NCBI GenBank assembly: GCA_012514775.1
Contig: JAAYZQ010000288.1
Span: 1-58,850, forward strand
DNA from: Anaerolineaceae bacterium
Lineage (GTDB): Bacteria > Chloroflexota > Anaerolineae > JAAYZQ01
DNA: 58,850 nucleotides
Direction of reading: 5' to 3'
Part shown: positions 18,379 to 27,243 of the stretch, piece by piece
How positions within the stretch are numbered: position 1 is the first letter of the stretch
Layout: every line of letters starts with the position of its first letter
Translations under genes and position numbers: made by a program
The notes under the pieces: model-generated
Told to the model about the DNA's origin: nothing
Seen by the model: the letters and a program-made list of their open reading frames with translations, nothing else
The model's database searches: none

Positions 18379-19869
18379 CTACTCCAATGCCCTCACCAAT
18401 TGCCGAAAATGCTCTCCGCGCGCCAAGAAGTCGGCGTACGCATCGAAACTTGTGCCCCCCGGCGAGAGGAGCACGACGTCGCCAGGCCGAGCAAGGCCTG
18501 CCGCGATTTCCACCGCCCGTTCCAGGTTGCCGGCGTGGTGCACGCCGGCCAGGTCCACGCCCTGGCCCGAAGGCCTGGCCCGCTCCACGGCGGCCTCGAT
18601 CAATCCCGCGGCCTCGCCAAAGAGCACCAGGTGGCGCACCCGGCGCCACACCAGGGCGGCGATTTCTTCCCAGGGAAGGTGCTTGTCGCGTCCGCCCGCC
18701 AGAAGGACGATGGGCTCCTTGAAGGAGCGCAGGGCCGCGACCGCGCGCTCGGGCGAGGTAGCGATGCTGTCGTTGTACCAGCCGACTCCCGCCCTGGTGC
18801 GCACCAGTTCCAGGCGGTGTTCCACCCCGGCAAAGGTGATCGCTTCGCGGCGCAGTGCCTCCAGGGGGGCGCCCGCAGCGCCGGCCAGAGCGCTGGCGGC
18901 AAGGACGTTGGCGACATTGTGCTGCCCGCGCAGGCGCATCTCGCCCGTCCGGCACACCACCTCTTCGTGCCCGCCGAGACGCAACACCAGCTCTTTGCCG
19001 CGCAGCCAGGCCCCTTCGGCCACGGGCTCTTGGAGGCTGAACCACAAAACCTGTTGCCTGGCCGCCAGTCCCAGCCGCCGCGTCGTGGCGTCATCCTGGT
19101 TGAGGACTGCCAGGTCATCCGGCTGCTGGTGGGCCACGATGTGCTCTTTGGCGGCGATGTAGGCCTCCATCGTGCCGTGGCGATCCAGGTGGTTGGGCGT
19201 GATGTTCAACAGGGCGGCCAGGGGCGGGCTCCAGCCCGACGGATCAAAGATGGCGGCGGGGGCACCCGAGTCGATGGCCTGCCGGGCAAAGGCGGCGGCC
19301 GGTAGCGGCCAGGGGGCAAAGAATTCGAGCTGAAAGCTGGACAGCTCCATGACCACCGTGTCCTGGGGCCCGATGGCGGGCTCGCCGGCCAGGCTGCCGA
19401 TGAGCGGCTGGCCGATGTTGCCCCCCACCCAGATCCGCCGCGTGCCCTCCAGCATGCGGCCCGTCAGCACCGTGGTGGTCGTCTTGCCGCTGGAGCCGGT
19501 GATGCCCACGATGGGCGCCGGGCAGAGCCGCGTGAAGAGACGCGTCTCGCTGCTCAGCGGCAGCCCGCGCTGCCGCGCTTCGACCAGCAGCGGGATCTCC
19601 AGGGGCACGCCGGGGCTCACGAACAGGATCTGGGCCTCGTCCAGGAGCGAAAGGGGATGCCCTCCCAGGGCAAAGGCCAGGGGCAGGCCGGCAAGGGCCG
19701 CCTGTGTGTGCTCCAGGGCGTCGGCCGGCCGGGCATCGGTGACGGTGACCGCCGCGCCGTGCTCGGCCAGGTAGCGGGCCAGGGCCGTGCCTTCGCGGGC
19801 CAGGCCCACTACCAGGCAGCGCGCGCCTGCCAGGTCGAGGTCCGGGAGCGTGCCGTGGGGCTCGTTCAT
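18379..19869 (-). CDS. murD: UDP-N-acetylmuramoyl-L-alanine--D-glutamate ligase MurD
   Basis: Adds D-Glu to UDP-MurNAc-L-Ala; 496 residues, slightly longer than usual. Motifs are CLVVGLAREGTALARYL, FVSPGVPLEIPLL, VGITGSSGKTTTTVL as P-loop, NITPNHLDRHGTMEAYIAAK and YNDSIATSPERAVAAL with LLAGGRDKHLPW in the C-terminal domain. The ATG at 19869 overlaps the mraY stop. Confidence 0.96.
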   Translation of the reverse strand: MNEPHGTLPDLDLAGARCLVVGLAREGTALARYLAEHGAAVTVTDARPADALEHTQAALAGLPLAFALGGHPLSLLDEAQILFVSPGVPLEIPLLVEARQRGLPLSSETRLFTRLCPAPIVGITGSSGKTTTTVLTGRMLEGTRRIWVGGNIGQPLIGSLAGEPAIGPQDTVVMELSSFQLEFFAPWPLPAAAFARQAIDSGAPAAIFDPSGWSPPLAALLNITPNHLDRHGTMEAYIAAKEHIVAHQQPDDLAVLNQDDATTRRLGLAARQQVLWFSLQEPVAEGAWLRGKELVLRLGGHEEVVCRTGEMRLRGQHNVANVLAASALAGAAGAPLEALRREAITFAGVEHRLELVRTRAGVGWYNDSIATSPERAVAALRSFKEPIVLLAGGRDKHLPWEEIAALVWRRVRHLVLFGEAAGLIEAAVERARPSGQGVDLAGVHHAGNLERAVEIAAGLARPGDVVLLSPGGTSFDAYADFLARGEHFRQLVRALE

Positions 19870-20936
19870 AGCAACGCCAGGGCGATGCCGAGCATGGCTG
19901 CCAGCACGCCAATGATCCAGAATCGCTGGGTGATGTGCGTCTCGCTCCAGCCCAGCAGCTCAAAATGGAGATGCAGCGGTGTCATCTTGAACACCCGCTT
20001 GCCGGCCCCGGTGAGCCGCCGGCTCAGCTTGAACCAGCCCACCTGGATGATAACCGAGCCCGCCTCGGCCACAAAGATGAGGGCGATGATGGGCAACAGC
20101 AGCCACTGGAAGGACATCAGCGCCACGACGGCCAGCGTGGCGCCCAGGGCAAGGGAACCCATCCCTCCCATGAACAGGATGGCCGGATGGCTGTTGAACC
20201 ACAGAAAGGCGAACAGGGCACCCACCATGGTAAAGCTGAAGGACAACAGCGGATATTGCCTCTGCAAGAAGGCAATGATTCCATAAGCCACAAAGGCTAC
20301 CGCGGCCGTGGAGCCGGCCAGCCCATCGAGCCCGTCGGTAAGGTTCACGGCGTTGGCGACAAAGACGATCAGGAGCGCGGCGATGGGCACGTACCAGATG
20401 CCGACGTCCACCACCTGGCGCACGCCAGGCACGCCCACCTCGTGCAGCCCCAGGAATTGGGGATGGTACAGGCCAATGGCCACCAGAATTGCCAGGATGA
20501 ACTGCAGCGGGAACATGACCCGCGCCTTGAGGCCCTCGCCGCCCCACCAGCCCCGCACCTCCGACAGGTCGTCCAGCCCGCCCAGGAGGCCAAAGGCGCC
20601 CATGACCAACAGGGGAAGGAGGATGCTCTTGCCGATGAGGGGGCTACCCTCCTCGAAGTTAAAGAAGGCCAGGATCTGCTTGCCCGCCTCAAAGCCGCTC
20701 AGGAAGTTGGCCAGGTTCAGGGCAACGGTTATGAGCGCCACCGGAACGACGATCATCAGCCCACCCATGGTGGGCGTGCCGAGCTTGGTCTGGTGCGTGG
20801 TGGGCAGCTCGACACGGATTTGCTTGCCAATGCGATACTTGCGCAGCAGCCGGATGAGGGGTGGACCCCAGATGACGGCCAGGAAAAACGAGACGGCGCC
20901 CAACGCCAGGGCGAACGACATGGGAGCGGATATCAC
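19866..20936 (-). CDS. mraY: Phospho-N-acetylmuramoyl-pentapeptide-transferase MraY
   Basis: Integral membrane enzyme that forms lipid I; 356 residues and about ten helices. Diagnostic motifs are LGTPTMGGLMIV, FVANAVNLTDGLDGLAGS with the catalytic Asp residues, and the C-terminal FKMTPLHLHFELLGWSE with its HxHxE-type cluster. GTG start at 20936 overlaps the murF stop; an internal ATG six codons later is possible. Confidence 0.96.
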   Translation of the reverse strand: MISAPMSFALALGAVSFFLAVIWGPPLIRLLRKYRIGKQIRVELPTTHQTKLGTPTMGGLMIVVPVALITVALNLANFLSGFEAGKQILAFFNFEEGSPLIGKSILLPLLVMGAFGLLGGLDDLSEVRGWWGGEGLKARVMFPLQFILAILVAIGLYHPQFLGLHEVGVPGVRQVVDVGIWYVPIAALLIVFVANAVNLTDGLDGLAGSTAAVAFVAYGIIAFLQRQYPLLSFSFTMVGALFAFLWFNSHPAILFMGGMGSLALGATLAVVALMSFQWLLLPIIALIFVAEAGSVIIQVGWFKLSRRLTGAGKRVFKMTPLHLHFELLGWSETHITQRFWIIGVLAAMLGIALALL

Positions 20937-22420
20937 GATTGACCCCTCTCTTGGAGTGCAGCGACTATTTGTTCCATTTCCAGGCTGCGCGAGCCCTTGA
21001 TCAGGAGCATATCTCCTCCGGGGCCCGAGCTGAGGAGCTCGCGCAGCACGGAAATGGCGTGGTCATTGTCCTCGACCAGGAATACGGTGTCCGGTGCCAT
21101 GCCGGCTTTCAAGGCTTCCGCGCCCAGGATCTTGCCCAGCGTGCCAACGGCCATCAGCACGTCGGCCACCTCGCGAGCACGCCGCCCGACGATGCGATGG
21201 CCCTCCTCTTCGTAGCTGCCCAGCTCGTACATGTCGCCCAGGACGGCGATCTTGCGGGCGCCGGGCCTGGCCCGGGGCAGCTCTTCCAGCAGGTTGAGGG
21301 CCGCCAGGCTGGAGGCCGGGCTGGAGTTGTAGGTGTCGTCCAGGATCGTGGATCCGGCCGGGCCCGCAACGGCCACCAGCCGCAGCTCTGACTCCTGGTC
21401 GCGGAGCCCGGATACGATCTCGTCCCAGGAGAGCCCCTCCACCAGCCCGACCGCGGCGCCCCGGAGGGCGGTGTGCACGCTGTGGCGGCCCAGCAGAGGC
21501 ACGCGGACGTGCAGGCTCTCGCCAGCATAGTGCAGGCGAAAGCGGATGCCGTCCAGGCCCACGCTCTGGATCCCGTCGGCCCACAGGTCGGCCGTTGGGC
21601 TGAGGCCGTAGGTGAACACCCTGGCCTGGGTCATGCCGGCCATGGCCCGCACGCGGGCGTCGTCCTCGTTGAGGATGGCCACACCGCCCTCGGCGGTGGG
21701 GGGCAGCGCCCGGGGCAGCTCGGCCTTGGCCTGGGCGATGCGCTCGATGGAGCCCAGGCGCTCCAGGTGGCTGGGCCCCACGTCGGTCACGACGCCTACC
21801 TGGGGCAGGGCGATGGCCGCCAGTTGGGTGATCTCGCCCAGGTCGTACATGCCCATTTCCAGCACCACGCGCTCGTGCTCGGCGCGGAGGTGCAGCAGGG
21901 TGAGGGGCAGGCCGATCTCGTTGTTATAGTTGCCCTCGCTCTTCAGGCAGCGGTAGCGCTGCCTGAGGACCGCGGCGATCACCTCTTTGCTGGTGGTCTT
22001 GCCCACGCTGCCCGTCACGCCGATCACGCGCACGTCGTGCTGCCGGCGCCAGTGGGCCGCCACTTGCTGCAGCGCCGCCAGGCTGTCGGGCACGACGAGG
22101 CAGACGGGCTGGCCGGGGCCGGCCTTCAGCCCCTGTGGGCTGCCCTCGCCGGCTGGCAGGACAAGGCTTTCGATCCCGGGCGGGCAGCGCTCGGCCAGAA
22201 CTACCACGGCTCCGGCGGCGACGGCCTGGGAGATGAAATCGTGGCCGTCGTGGTGCTTGCCGCGGAGGGCGACAAAGAGGCTGCCCGGCCCGGCCCGCCG
22301 CGAGTCGACGACGGCATCCAGGATCTCGGTGCCGGCCGCCGCTCCCGCTAGCTCGGGAGCCGGCCGGCCGGCGAGGGCCGTCACCAGTTGTTCGATGGTC
22401 AGTGTGCTCGGTCTTTTCAT
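20933..22420 (-). CDS. murF: UDP-MurNAc-tripeptide--D-alanyl-D-alanine ligase MurF
   Basis: Adds D-Ala-D-Ala to the tripeptide precursor; 495 residues. N-terminal domain VDSRRAGPGSLFVALRG, P-loop IGVTGSVGKTTSKEVIA, the MurF-type VLEMGMYDLGEI (which separates it from MurE), and DDTYNSSPASSLAALNLLEE with IAVLGDMYELG. The ATG at 22420 lies five bases after the PBP stop; a GTG at 22429 overlapping that stop is an alternative. It directly follows the PBP gene, where murE would normally lie. Confidence 0.95.
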   Translation of the reverse strand: MKRPSTLTIEQLVTALAGRPAPELAGAAAGTEILDAVVDSRRAGPGSLFVALRGKHHDGHDFISQAVAAGAVVVLAERCPPGIESLVLPAGEGSPQGLKAGPGQPVCLVVPDSLAALQQVAAHWRRQHDVRVIGVTGSVGKTTSKEVIAAVLRQRYRCLKSEGNYNNEIGLPLTLLHLRAEHERVVLEMGMYDLGEITQLAAIALPQVGVVTDVGPSHLERLGSIERIAQAKAELPRALPPTAEGGVAILNEDDARVRAMAGMTQARVFTYGLSPTADLWADGIQSVGLDGIRFRLHYAGESLHVRVPLLGRHSVHTALRGAAVGLVEGLSWDEIVSGLRDQESELRLVAVAGPAGSTILDDTYNSSPASSLAALNLLEELPRARPGARKIAVLGDMYELGSYEEEGHRIVGRRAREVADVLMAVGTLGKILGAEALKAGMAPDTVFLVEDNDHAISVLRELLSSGPGGDMLLIKGSRSLEMEQIVAALQERGQS

Positions 22421-22425
22421 CTGGC

Positions 22426-24150
22426 TCACTGGTCCAGGGCCACCCGCAGGTCGTCGGGTGGCACCTGCATATAGATCAACAGCCGTTGGGCAATGGCCTG
22501 AAAGGCAGGCGCGGCCGTCTGCGTTCCCCACGGCGAGACCGATGGCCTGTCCAGCTTGACCAGGAGGACAAAGCGCGGATCGTCTGCCGGGGCAAAGCCC
22601 ACAAAGGCGGCGATAGTGTCCGTCGGATTGTAGCCGTACGGCTCCGGGATCTGAGCCGTGCCGCTCTTGCCTGCCACCCGATAGCCGGGTACCGCGGCCT
22701 TGGGCGCCCCCTCTTCCACGACCTGGACCATCATGTCCGTCATCGTGGCGGCGGTTTCGGCCGAGACGGCGCGCCGAATGGCCATGGGCTCGACGGTAAT
22801 GCGCCGCGGGCCGTCCTCATCCTGGCTGATGAACTCTTTGACGATGTAGGGCTGCATCAGCGTGCCGTGGTTGGCCACGCTGGCAACGGCGGCGAGCATC
22901 TGGACGGGGGTGACGGCAATGCCCTGCCCAAAGGAGTTGGTCCCCAGGTCGGAAGGGAACCAGTTCGAGTCGCCGGGCAGCTTCATCATGCCCGGGCCCT
23001 CGCTGGCGAGGTCCACCTGGGTCAGGGCGCCAAAGCCAAAACGGCGCAGGTAGGTGTAGAACGTGTCCTTGCCCATGGAGGTGCTGGTATAGGCGGCAAC
23101 GGTGTTGAGCGAATTGACGAGCCCATCGACCATGCTCACCAGGCCGTAGCCTTGCCGGTCCCAGTTCTGGATGACCCGCCCGCCAACTTCGAGGGCACCC
23201 TCGTCGTAGAACGTGGTGCCGGGGCTGATGGTGCCCGAGTCGATGCCTGCGGCCCAGGTGACGATCTTGAAGATGGAGCCCGGCTCCCACATCTTGCTGA
23301 CCACGGGGTCGGCCAGGAGGTCGATGTCGGCCTGGGCAAAATTGTTGGGATCGTAGTTGGGATAGCTGTAGCTGGCCAGGATTGCCCCGGTGCGTGGCTC
23401 CATGACCAGCACCGTTCCGCTTTTGGCCCCGTACTCTTCCAGGGCGCGCTGGAGCTCCTCGGCGACGATGTACTGGATGTTCCGGTCCAGCGTCAGCACC
23501 AGGCTGGCGCCCGGCCACGCAAACGACTCCTCCTGGGGAGGAAGGGGCAGCTCCTCGCCCAGGGGGTTCTGCTCCACGCGGCGCAGGCCCACGGTGCCCT
23601 TCAGCTCCTGGTTATAATAGCCCTCCACCCCATAGAACCCGTCTCCCGTGTTGTTGACAATGCCCAACGCGTGGGCCATCAGCTCCTTTTCCGGATAGGA
23701 TCGGCGATGGATTGGAATGCAGGTGATGCCGTCGACCTGCAGCGCGTTGATGGCCTCGCCGGTCTCGTAATCTACCCTCGACGCCAGCCGCACCCAGGGA
23801 TCCTCGGACGTGAGCTGCCGGTAGATGTCTTCGCGGGGCAGGCCCAACAACTCGGCCAGGCGGTTCGCCAGCTCGTCGGGCTTGGCGACGAGAGATGGGG
23901 ACACGTCGATCTGCCACTCGACCACCTGAAGGGCCAGGATATGGCCGTTGGCGTCGGCGATGTAGCCGCGGTTGCTCGCTACCTCCTTGGTCCACGTGCG
24001 CTGCCTGTTGGCGGTGGCGGCCAGGGCGCTGTGATCCAACACCTGGTAGTGAACGAGCTGGCCGATGATCACGGCGAAACAGAAGGTCAGGCAGAAGGCC
24101 AGCACCGGCAGGCGGCGGCCTGCCCCAGGGCCCGAGTGGTTCGCGCTCAT
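22426..24150 (-). CDS. Septal class B penicillin-binding protein (FtsI/PBP2-type transpeptidase)
   Basis: A bitopic transpeptidase of 574 residues. One transmembrane helix lies near residues 15-38, followed by the pedestal domain with SNRGYIADANGHILAL, and a transpeptidase domain with the SxxK motif in EPGSIFKIVTWAAG, SxN in VNSLNTV, and KSGTAQIPE as the KTG-box equivalent. There is no obvious PASTA repeat at the C-terminus. It crosslinks septal peptidoglycan with FtsW. Start has GGAGGAGAGAGG upstream; 24 bases separate it from the ftsL-like gene. Confidence 0.93.
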   Translation of the reverse strand: MSANHSGPGAGRRLPVLAFCLTFCFAVIIGQLVHYQVLDHSALAATANRQRTWTKEVASNRGYIADANGHILALQVVEWQIDVSPSLVAKPDELANRLAELLGLPREDIYRQLTSEDPWVRLASRVDYETGEAINALQVDGITCIPIHRRSYPEKELMAHALGIVNNTGDGFYGVEGYYNQELKGTVGLRRVEQNPLGEELPLPPQEESFAWPGASLVLTLDRNIQYIVAEELQRALEEYGAKSGTVLVMEPRTGAILASYSYPNYDPNNFAQADIDLLADPVVSKMWEPGSIFKIVTWAAGIDSGTISPGTTFYDEGALEVGGRVIQNWDRQGYGLVSMVDGLVNSLNTVAAYTSTSMGKDTFYTYLRRFGFGALTQVDLASEGPGMMKLPGDSNWFPSDLGTNSFGQGIAVTPVQMLAAVASVANHGTLMQPYIVKEFISQDEDGPRRITVEPMAIRRAVSAETAATMTDMMVQVVEEGAPKAAVPGYRVAGKSGTAQIPEPYGYNPTDTIAAFVGFAPADDPRFVLLVKLDRPSVSPWGTQTAAPAFQAIAQRLLIYMQVPPDDLRVALDQ

Positions 24151-24174
24151 CCTCTCTCCTCCGGGTGCCCGTTG

Positions 24175-24633
24175 CTACGGCAGGTTCGCCACGCTGATGG
24201 CGGGCTCTATCAGCTCGTCCGGGCTCCCCTCGGCGGCCCCGGCGGCAGCGGCTGCCTTGCCCGGGCCCAGGGTCCAGATGGTGAAAAAGGCCGACTCTCC
24301 CGCTTGGCTCGATCGCGGGGCGATGGGTCGTTCGACGGCCAGGTAGAGGGGCTGCTGTGGTCGAAATCCCATGGCCTTGGCTTCGTCGGCCATCCGCCGC
24401 TGCGACTCCAGCAAGGTGATCTGGCGCATGGTGGCCAGGTTCTCGCGCTGCAGCCGCTGCAGCTCGGCGGTCTTGACGTCGATCTCGCGCCCCATGCTCT
24501 CGATCTCGAGGGACAGCAAAAAGTGCAGCCACTGTGTCAGGATCAGGAGGGCGACGACGGCGGCGATGGCCATCCCGATGCGCGGGCTCTTGCGCTTGTG
24601 CACTTCCAACTGGGTGGTCCGGTGTGTGCTCAC
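24175..24633 (-). CDS. ftsL: FtsL-like bitopic division protein
   Basis: A 152-residue protein with a basic N-terminus, one transmembrane helix (about 20-40) and a predicted coiled coil of about 40 residues rich in Glu, Arg, Gln and Leu, then a low-complexity Ala/Gly tail. No strong sequence signature exists for FtsL; the call rests on size, topology and position between rsmH and the septal PBP. GTG start at 24633 with GAGGTGAAAT. Confidence 0.8.
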   Translation of the reverse strand: MSTHRTTQLEVHKRKSPRIGMAIAAVVALLILTQWLHFLLSLEIESMGREIDVKTAELQRLQRENLATMRQITLLESQRRMADEAKAMGFRPQQPLYLAVERPIAPRSSQAGESAFFTIWTLGPGKAAAAAGAAEGSPDELIEPAISVANLP

Positions 24634-24652
24634 ATTTCACCTCGAATAGCGG

Positions 24653-25600
24653 TTAGCCGGCCGCGGCCGGCGGGCCTGGCAGGCGCTCGGCGATGCGCAG
24701 CCTGGCACTGCGACTCCTCGGATTCCGCGCTACTTCGTCTTCCGCGGGCCGAATTGGTTTGCGGTTCACCCTCATCAGGGTTGCCGTGTGTCCGCAGGCA
24801 CAAACCGGCAGCTCCGGAGGACAGATGCAGTCCCTGGACTCTCGCTGGAAGAACTGCTTCACGATCCGGTCTTCCAGCGAATGAAACGAAATGATCGCCA
24901 GGCGGCCGCCCGGCCGCAACAGGTCCCGGGCCTGGGGCAGCGTGTCGGCGAGAGCCTGCAACTCGTCGTTGACGGCGATGCGCAGGGCCTGAAAGGTCCG
25001 GGTCGCGGGATGGATCTTTTGCCCTCGGCCTGCACTGCGGGCGACGATGGCGGCCAACTGGGCCGTGGTCGTCACGGGCCGGGCGGCGACGATGGCCCGG
25101 GCGATGCGGCGCGAGCGCTGCTCCTCGCCGTAGCGCCACAGCAGATCGGCCAGCTCTTCTTCGGGCAAAGAGTTGACCAGGCTGGCTGCAGTCCTTCTGC
25201 TGTTGGGATCCATCCTCATGTCCAGAGGGCCCTCCTGGCTGAAAGAAAATCCTCGCTCGGCGTCGGCCAACTGGCGGGAGGAGAGGCCAAGGTCGAGCAG
25301 AATGCCGTCGACGTCACTCAGTCCCTCGGCCCGGGCGACGGCCCCCACGTGGCGAAAGTTGGCCACGCGCAGCCTTGCGCGGTCGCCAAAGGGGCGAAGC
25401 ATCTCCTGGGCAAAGGCGACGGCTTCTGGATCTGCGTCCAGGCCGAGCAGCGTTCCGTCGGGACTCGAAGCCTGGAGAATTCCGGCGGCGTGGCCTGCCG
25501 CGCCCAGGGTGCCGTCGAGATAGCTGCCACCGGGCCGAATCTTGAGCCCAGCCAGTACCTCGTCATAGAGGACCGGAACGTGTTCCCTGCTCCTCTCCAT
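24653..25600 (-). CDS. rsmH: 16S rRNA m4C1402 methyltransferase RsmH
   Basis: SAM-dependent N4-methyltransferase of 315 residues, second gene of the dcw cluster. Motifs are [29 protein letters not shown] for SAM binding, [41 protein letters not shown] and [19 protein letters not shown] at 25600, 21 bases after mraZ; no strong Shine-Dalgarno is visible. A 16-base palindrome overlaps its stop codon (about 24655-24670). Confidence 0.97.
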   Translation of the reverse strand: MERSREHVPVLYDEVLAGLKIRPGGSYLDGTLGAAGHAAGILQASSPDGTLLGLDADPEAVAFAQEMLRPFGDRARLRVANFRHVGAVARAEGLSDVDGILLDLGLSSRQLADAERGFSFSQEGPLDMRMDPNSRRTAASLVNSLPEEELADLLWRYGEEQRSRRIARAIVAARPVTTTAQLAAIVARSAGRGQKIHPATRTFQALRIAVNDELQALADTLPQARDLLRPGGRLAIISFHSLEDRIVKQFFQRESRDCICPPELPVCACGHTATLMRVNRKPIRPAEDEVARNPRSRSARLRIAERLPGPPAAAG

Positions 25601-25621
25601 GACCGCCGCTCTACCGGGCCG

Positions 25622-26056
25622 CTAGATTCCGAGGCTTTCGAATTGCTGGGCGCGGCCCTCGGGATCGTTGTCGCTGCGCTCTCGCCGCTCCCACCACAGA
25701 TCCGGGTTCCAGATCTCGCAGTGATCGTAGAGGCCAATGATCACTGCCTGTTTGTCAATGTTCGCGTACTCTCGCAGGCGTGGGGGAAGGATAAAGCGGC
25801 TCTGCTTATCGGGCACGGCGTCAAAGGCAGCACCGAACACCTGGCGCTGGAACTCGCGCGCGTTAGAATCTGTCATACGCAGGCCCTTGAACTTTTCCTC
25901 CGAGAGTTGGGTCCAGACGTCGATGGGGAAGAGCCACAGACAGCGATCGATACCCTTGGTAACGACGATACCATCGGCCAGCTCCACACGGTACTTGGCC
26001 GGTATCGTAATCCGTCCTTTGTCGTCGATCGCGTGTTCGTATTCACCTAGAAGCAT
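25622..26056 (-). CDS. mraZ: Transcriptional regulator MraZ
   Basis: Ring-forming DNA-binding protein of about 144 residues with two AbrB-like swapped-hairpin domains: LLGEYEHAIDDKGRI and YRVELADGIVVTKG in the first, QSRFILPPRLREYA and AVIIGLYDHCEIWN in the second. It binds repeats in its own promoter and controls the dcw cluster. The ATG at 26056 gives the usual family N-terminus; a GTG three codons upstream (26065) is possible. The four GTGG repeats at 26104-26137 are its likely operator. Confidence 0.95.
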   Translation of the reverse strand: MLLGEYEHAIDDKGRITIPAKYRVELADGIVVTKGIDRCLWLFPIDVWTQLSEEKFKGLRMTDSNAREFQRQVFGAAFDAVPDKQSRFILPPRLREYANIDKQAVIIGLYDHCEIWNPDLWWERRERSDNDPEGRAQQFESLGI

Positions 26057-26103
26057 TTGCCCCACCGAACATCCGTTCTAACGCATTTTGTGAGGGCTTT
26101 GAC

Positions 26104-26137
26104 CCACCAAGCCCCACAATTCACCACAATCAGCCAC
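26104..26137 (-). promoter_or_regulatory. MraZ box: four GTGG repeats with exact 10-bp period
   Basis: On the minus strand GTGG occurs at 26137-26134, 26127-26124, 26117-26114 and 26107-26104, each exactly 10 bp apart, starting directly after the -10 box. Known MraZ operators are short G-rich direct repeats at one-helical-turn spacing near the mraZ promoter, which this matches. Confidence 0.75.
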
Positions 26138-26138
26138 T

Positions 26139-26167
26139 ATTATACCCCATTGGCGCTCTCTTGGCAA
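26139..26167 (-). promoter_or_regulatory. Main promoter of the dcw cluster (mraZ promoter)
   Basis: TTGCCA (26167-26162) and a perfect TATAAT (26144-26139) are 17 bases apart on the minus strand. The predicted start is near 26132, inside the MraZ repeats, giving a leader of about 75 bases. Confidence 0.8.
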
Positions 26168-26236
26168 GTCCTAAAAGAGCGAATTTGAAAAAAACCAAAA
26201 ATTTAATATTGGCTAGGCACTGGCGAGGGGAGAAAT

Positions 26237-26265
26237 TTGTATGAGGGAGGCAATGGTGGTATAAT
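26237..26265 (+). promoter_or_regulatory. Promoter of tRNA-Ser
   Basis: TTGTAT (26237-26242), a 17-base spacer and TATAAT (26260-26265) precede the tRNA by 21 bases. It diverges from the mraZ promoter. Confidence 0.75.
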
Positions 26266-26286
26266 ACGAGCACTGTTGACAATCGA

Positions 26287-26376
26287 GGAGAGGTAGCATA
26301 GTTTGGCCGAATGCGCACGATTGGAAATCGTGTGAGGGTAACACCTCCGCGGGTTCAAATCCCGCCCTCTCCGCCA
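26287..26376 (+). tRNA. tRNA-Ser, anticodon GGA
   Basis: A 90-base cloverleaf. The 7-bp acceptor stem pairs GGAGAGG (26287-26293) with CCTCTCC (26366-26372), followed by discriminator G and an encoded CCA. The anticodon arm is CACGATT-GGA-AATCGTG, reading UCC/UCU. A long variable arm (GTGAGGGTAACACC region) and the GGGTTCAAATCCC T-arm confirm a class II serine tRNA. Confidence 0.97.
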
Positions 26377-26386
26377 GGGTCGCCGG

Positions 26387-26420
26387 ACACCGCAGGCAGT
26401 TTGTAGCCTGCGGTGTTTTT
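26387..26420 (+). terminator. Rho-independent terminator of tRNA-Ser
   Basis: An 11-bp stem ACACCGCAGGC/GCCTGCGGTGT with an 8-base loop is followed by five T residues (26416-26420), ten bases after the tRNA end. Confidence 0.9.
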
Positions 26421-26431
26421 ACCCCCGCCGG

Positions 26432-27076
26432 TCAGCGGGGGAAGGCGACGCGGATCAGTCGCCCGGCCAGGAGGCCACCCAGGACGGCAAGGTCTTCTGT
26501 GGGCAGATAGTGGCTGGCAGCGGCGTCAAACAGGACGTTGGCGTTGGCCGGAAACTCGTCGTCGGCGAGGTAGAGCACCACCGCCAACCAGAGGCGGGGC
26601 AGCATGCGGAAGAGGAAGGAGGCGTCGCCAAAGCTCAGGCTCTCTCCTTTCAAAGCGCGGGCCGCGGCCTCAAAGGCTGCCCGCTCGGATCCGAAGGCCC
26701 GTGCCAGCCGCAGGTTGGCTCGGCCCTGAAAAGCAGCGTCGTACCCCAGGCCGCCGGGCAGGTTGCGAAACGCAATCCAGCGATCGGCCGTGGGCGTGCC
26801 GTCGGCGGTCAGGAGGTAGTGCAGCAACAGGATGCGGCTGGGGATGTCGGCCTCACTGTCGTCACTCGCCCGCCGTACCTCGCCCGCCGGCCAGCTCACG
26901 TCGTAGGTCGTGCCGAAAAAGGGCACCAGGAACCGGCCTTTTTGCCCGTCCAGCGGCTCGAAAGAGACACCGGCGCAGGCCGCCTGGCGTACCGGGTCGA
27001 TCTCGGGCAGGGCCTGGCATGCCTTTTCCAGGGCAGGGCCGTAGGTCTCTTCCGGTGTTCTCGGCTTGTGTTTCAT
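26432..27076 (-). CDS. DUF3786 family protein
   Basis: A 214-residue soluble protein without signal peptide or membrane helix. The segments VSFEPLDGQKGRFLVPFFGT, RILLLHYLLTADGTP and WIAFRNLPGG match my memory of DUF3786, a family of unknown function found in anaerobes, sometimes with an added iron-sulfur domain (absent here). It stands alone between the tRNA terminator and the nusA unit. The ATG at 27076 has AAGGA 11 bases upstream; its own promoter is at 27107-27135. Confidence 0.7.
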   Translation of the reverse strand: MKHKPRTPEETYGPALEKACQALPEIDPVRQAACAGVSFEPLDGQKGRFLVPFFGTTYDVSWPAGEVRRASDDSEADIPSRILLLHYLLTADGTPTADRWIAFRNLPGGLGYDAAFQGRANLRLARAFGSERAAFEAAARALKGESLSFGDASFLFRMLPRLWLAVVLYLADDEFPANANVLFDAAASHYLPTEDLAVLGGLLAGRLIRVAFPR

Positions 27077-27106
27077 CGTCGCATCGTTCCTTGTTGAGCT
27101 GCGGCC

Positions 27107-27135
27107 ATTATATCACCTTCCGGCGGCCGTGTCCA
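27107..27135 (-). promoter_or_regulatory. Promoter of the DUF3786 gene
   Basis: TGGACA (27135-27130) and TATAAT (27112-27107) are 17 bases apart on the minus strand, giving a leader of about 25 bases. It diverges from the nusA promoter 54 bases away. Confidence 0.7.
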
Positions 27136-27188
27136 ACCGGCAGGGAAGGCCGCCGCCCGCCCGGGTCGTGTCAACGGCGGGTAGGAAT

Positions 27189-27217
27189 TTGCGTGCGCTA
27201 TCGAGTTGTGCTATAAT
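27189..27217 (+). promoter_or_regulatory. Promoter of the nusA operon
   Basis: TTGCGT (27189-27194), a 17-base spacer and TATAAT (27212-27217). The predicted leader to the nusA ATG is about 230 bases and holds two strong hairpins. Confidence 0.7.
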
Positions 27218-27243
27218 GCCCCCAGTTGAGCGGGTTCTTATTG

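Noticed and set aside
17224..19045. Upstream extension of murG to a 986-codon protein
   Set aside because: The extension is a shadow of ftsW and murD; MurG starts at the conserved N-terminal motif with an ATGA overlap.
22402..24894. 830-codon plus-strand open frame
   Set aside because: It lies antisense to murF, the septal PBP and ftsL, which have strong family motifs; high GC keeps the opposite frame open. The same applies to long frames at 1-1065, 4597-6201, 17602-19305 and 42836-44746.
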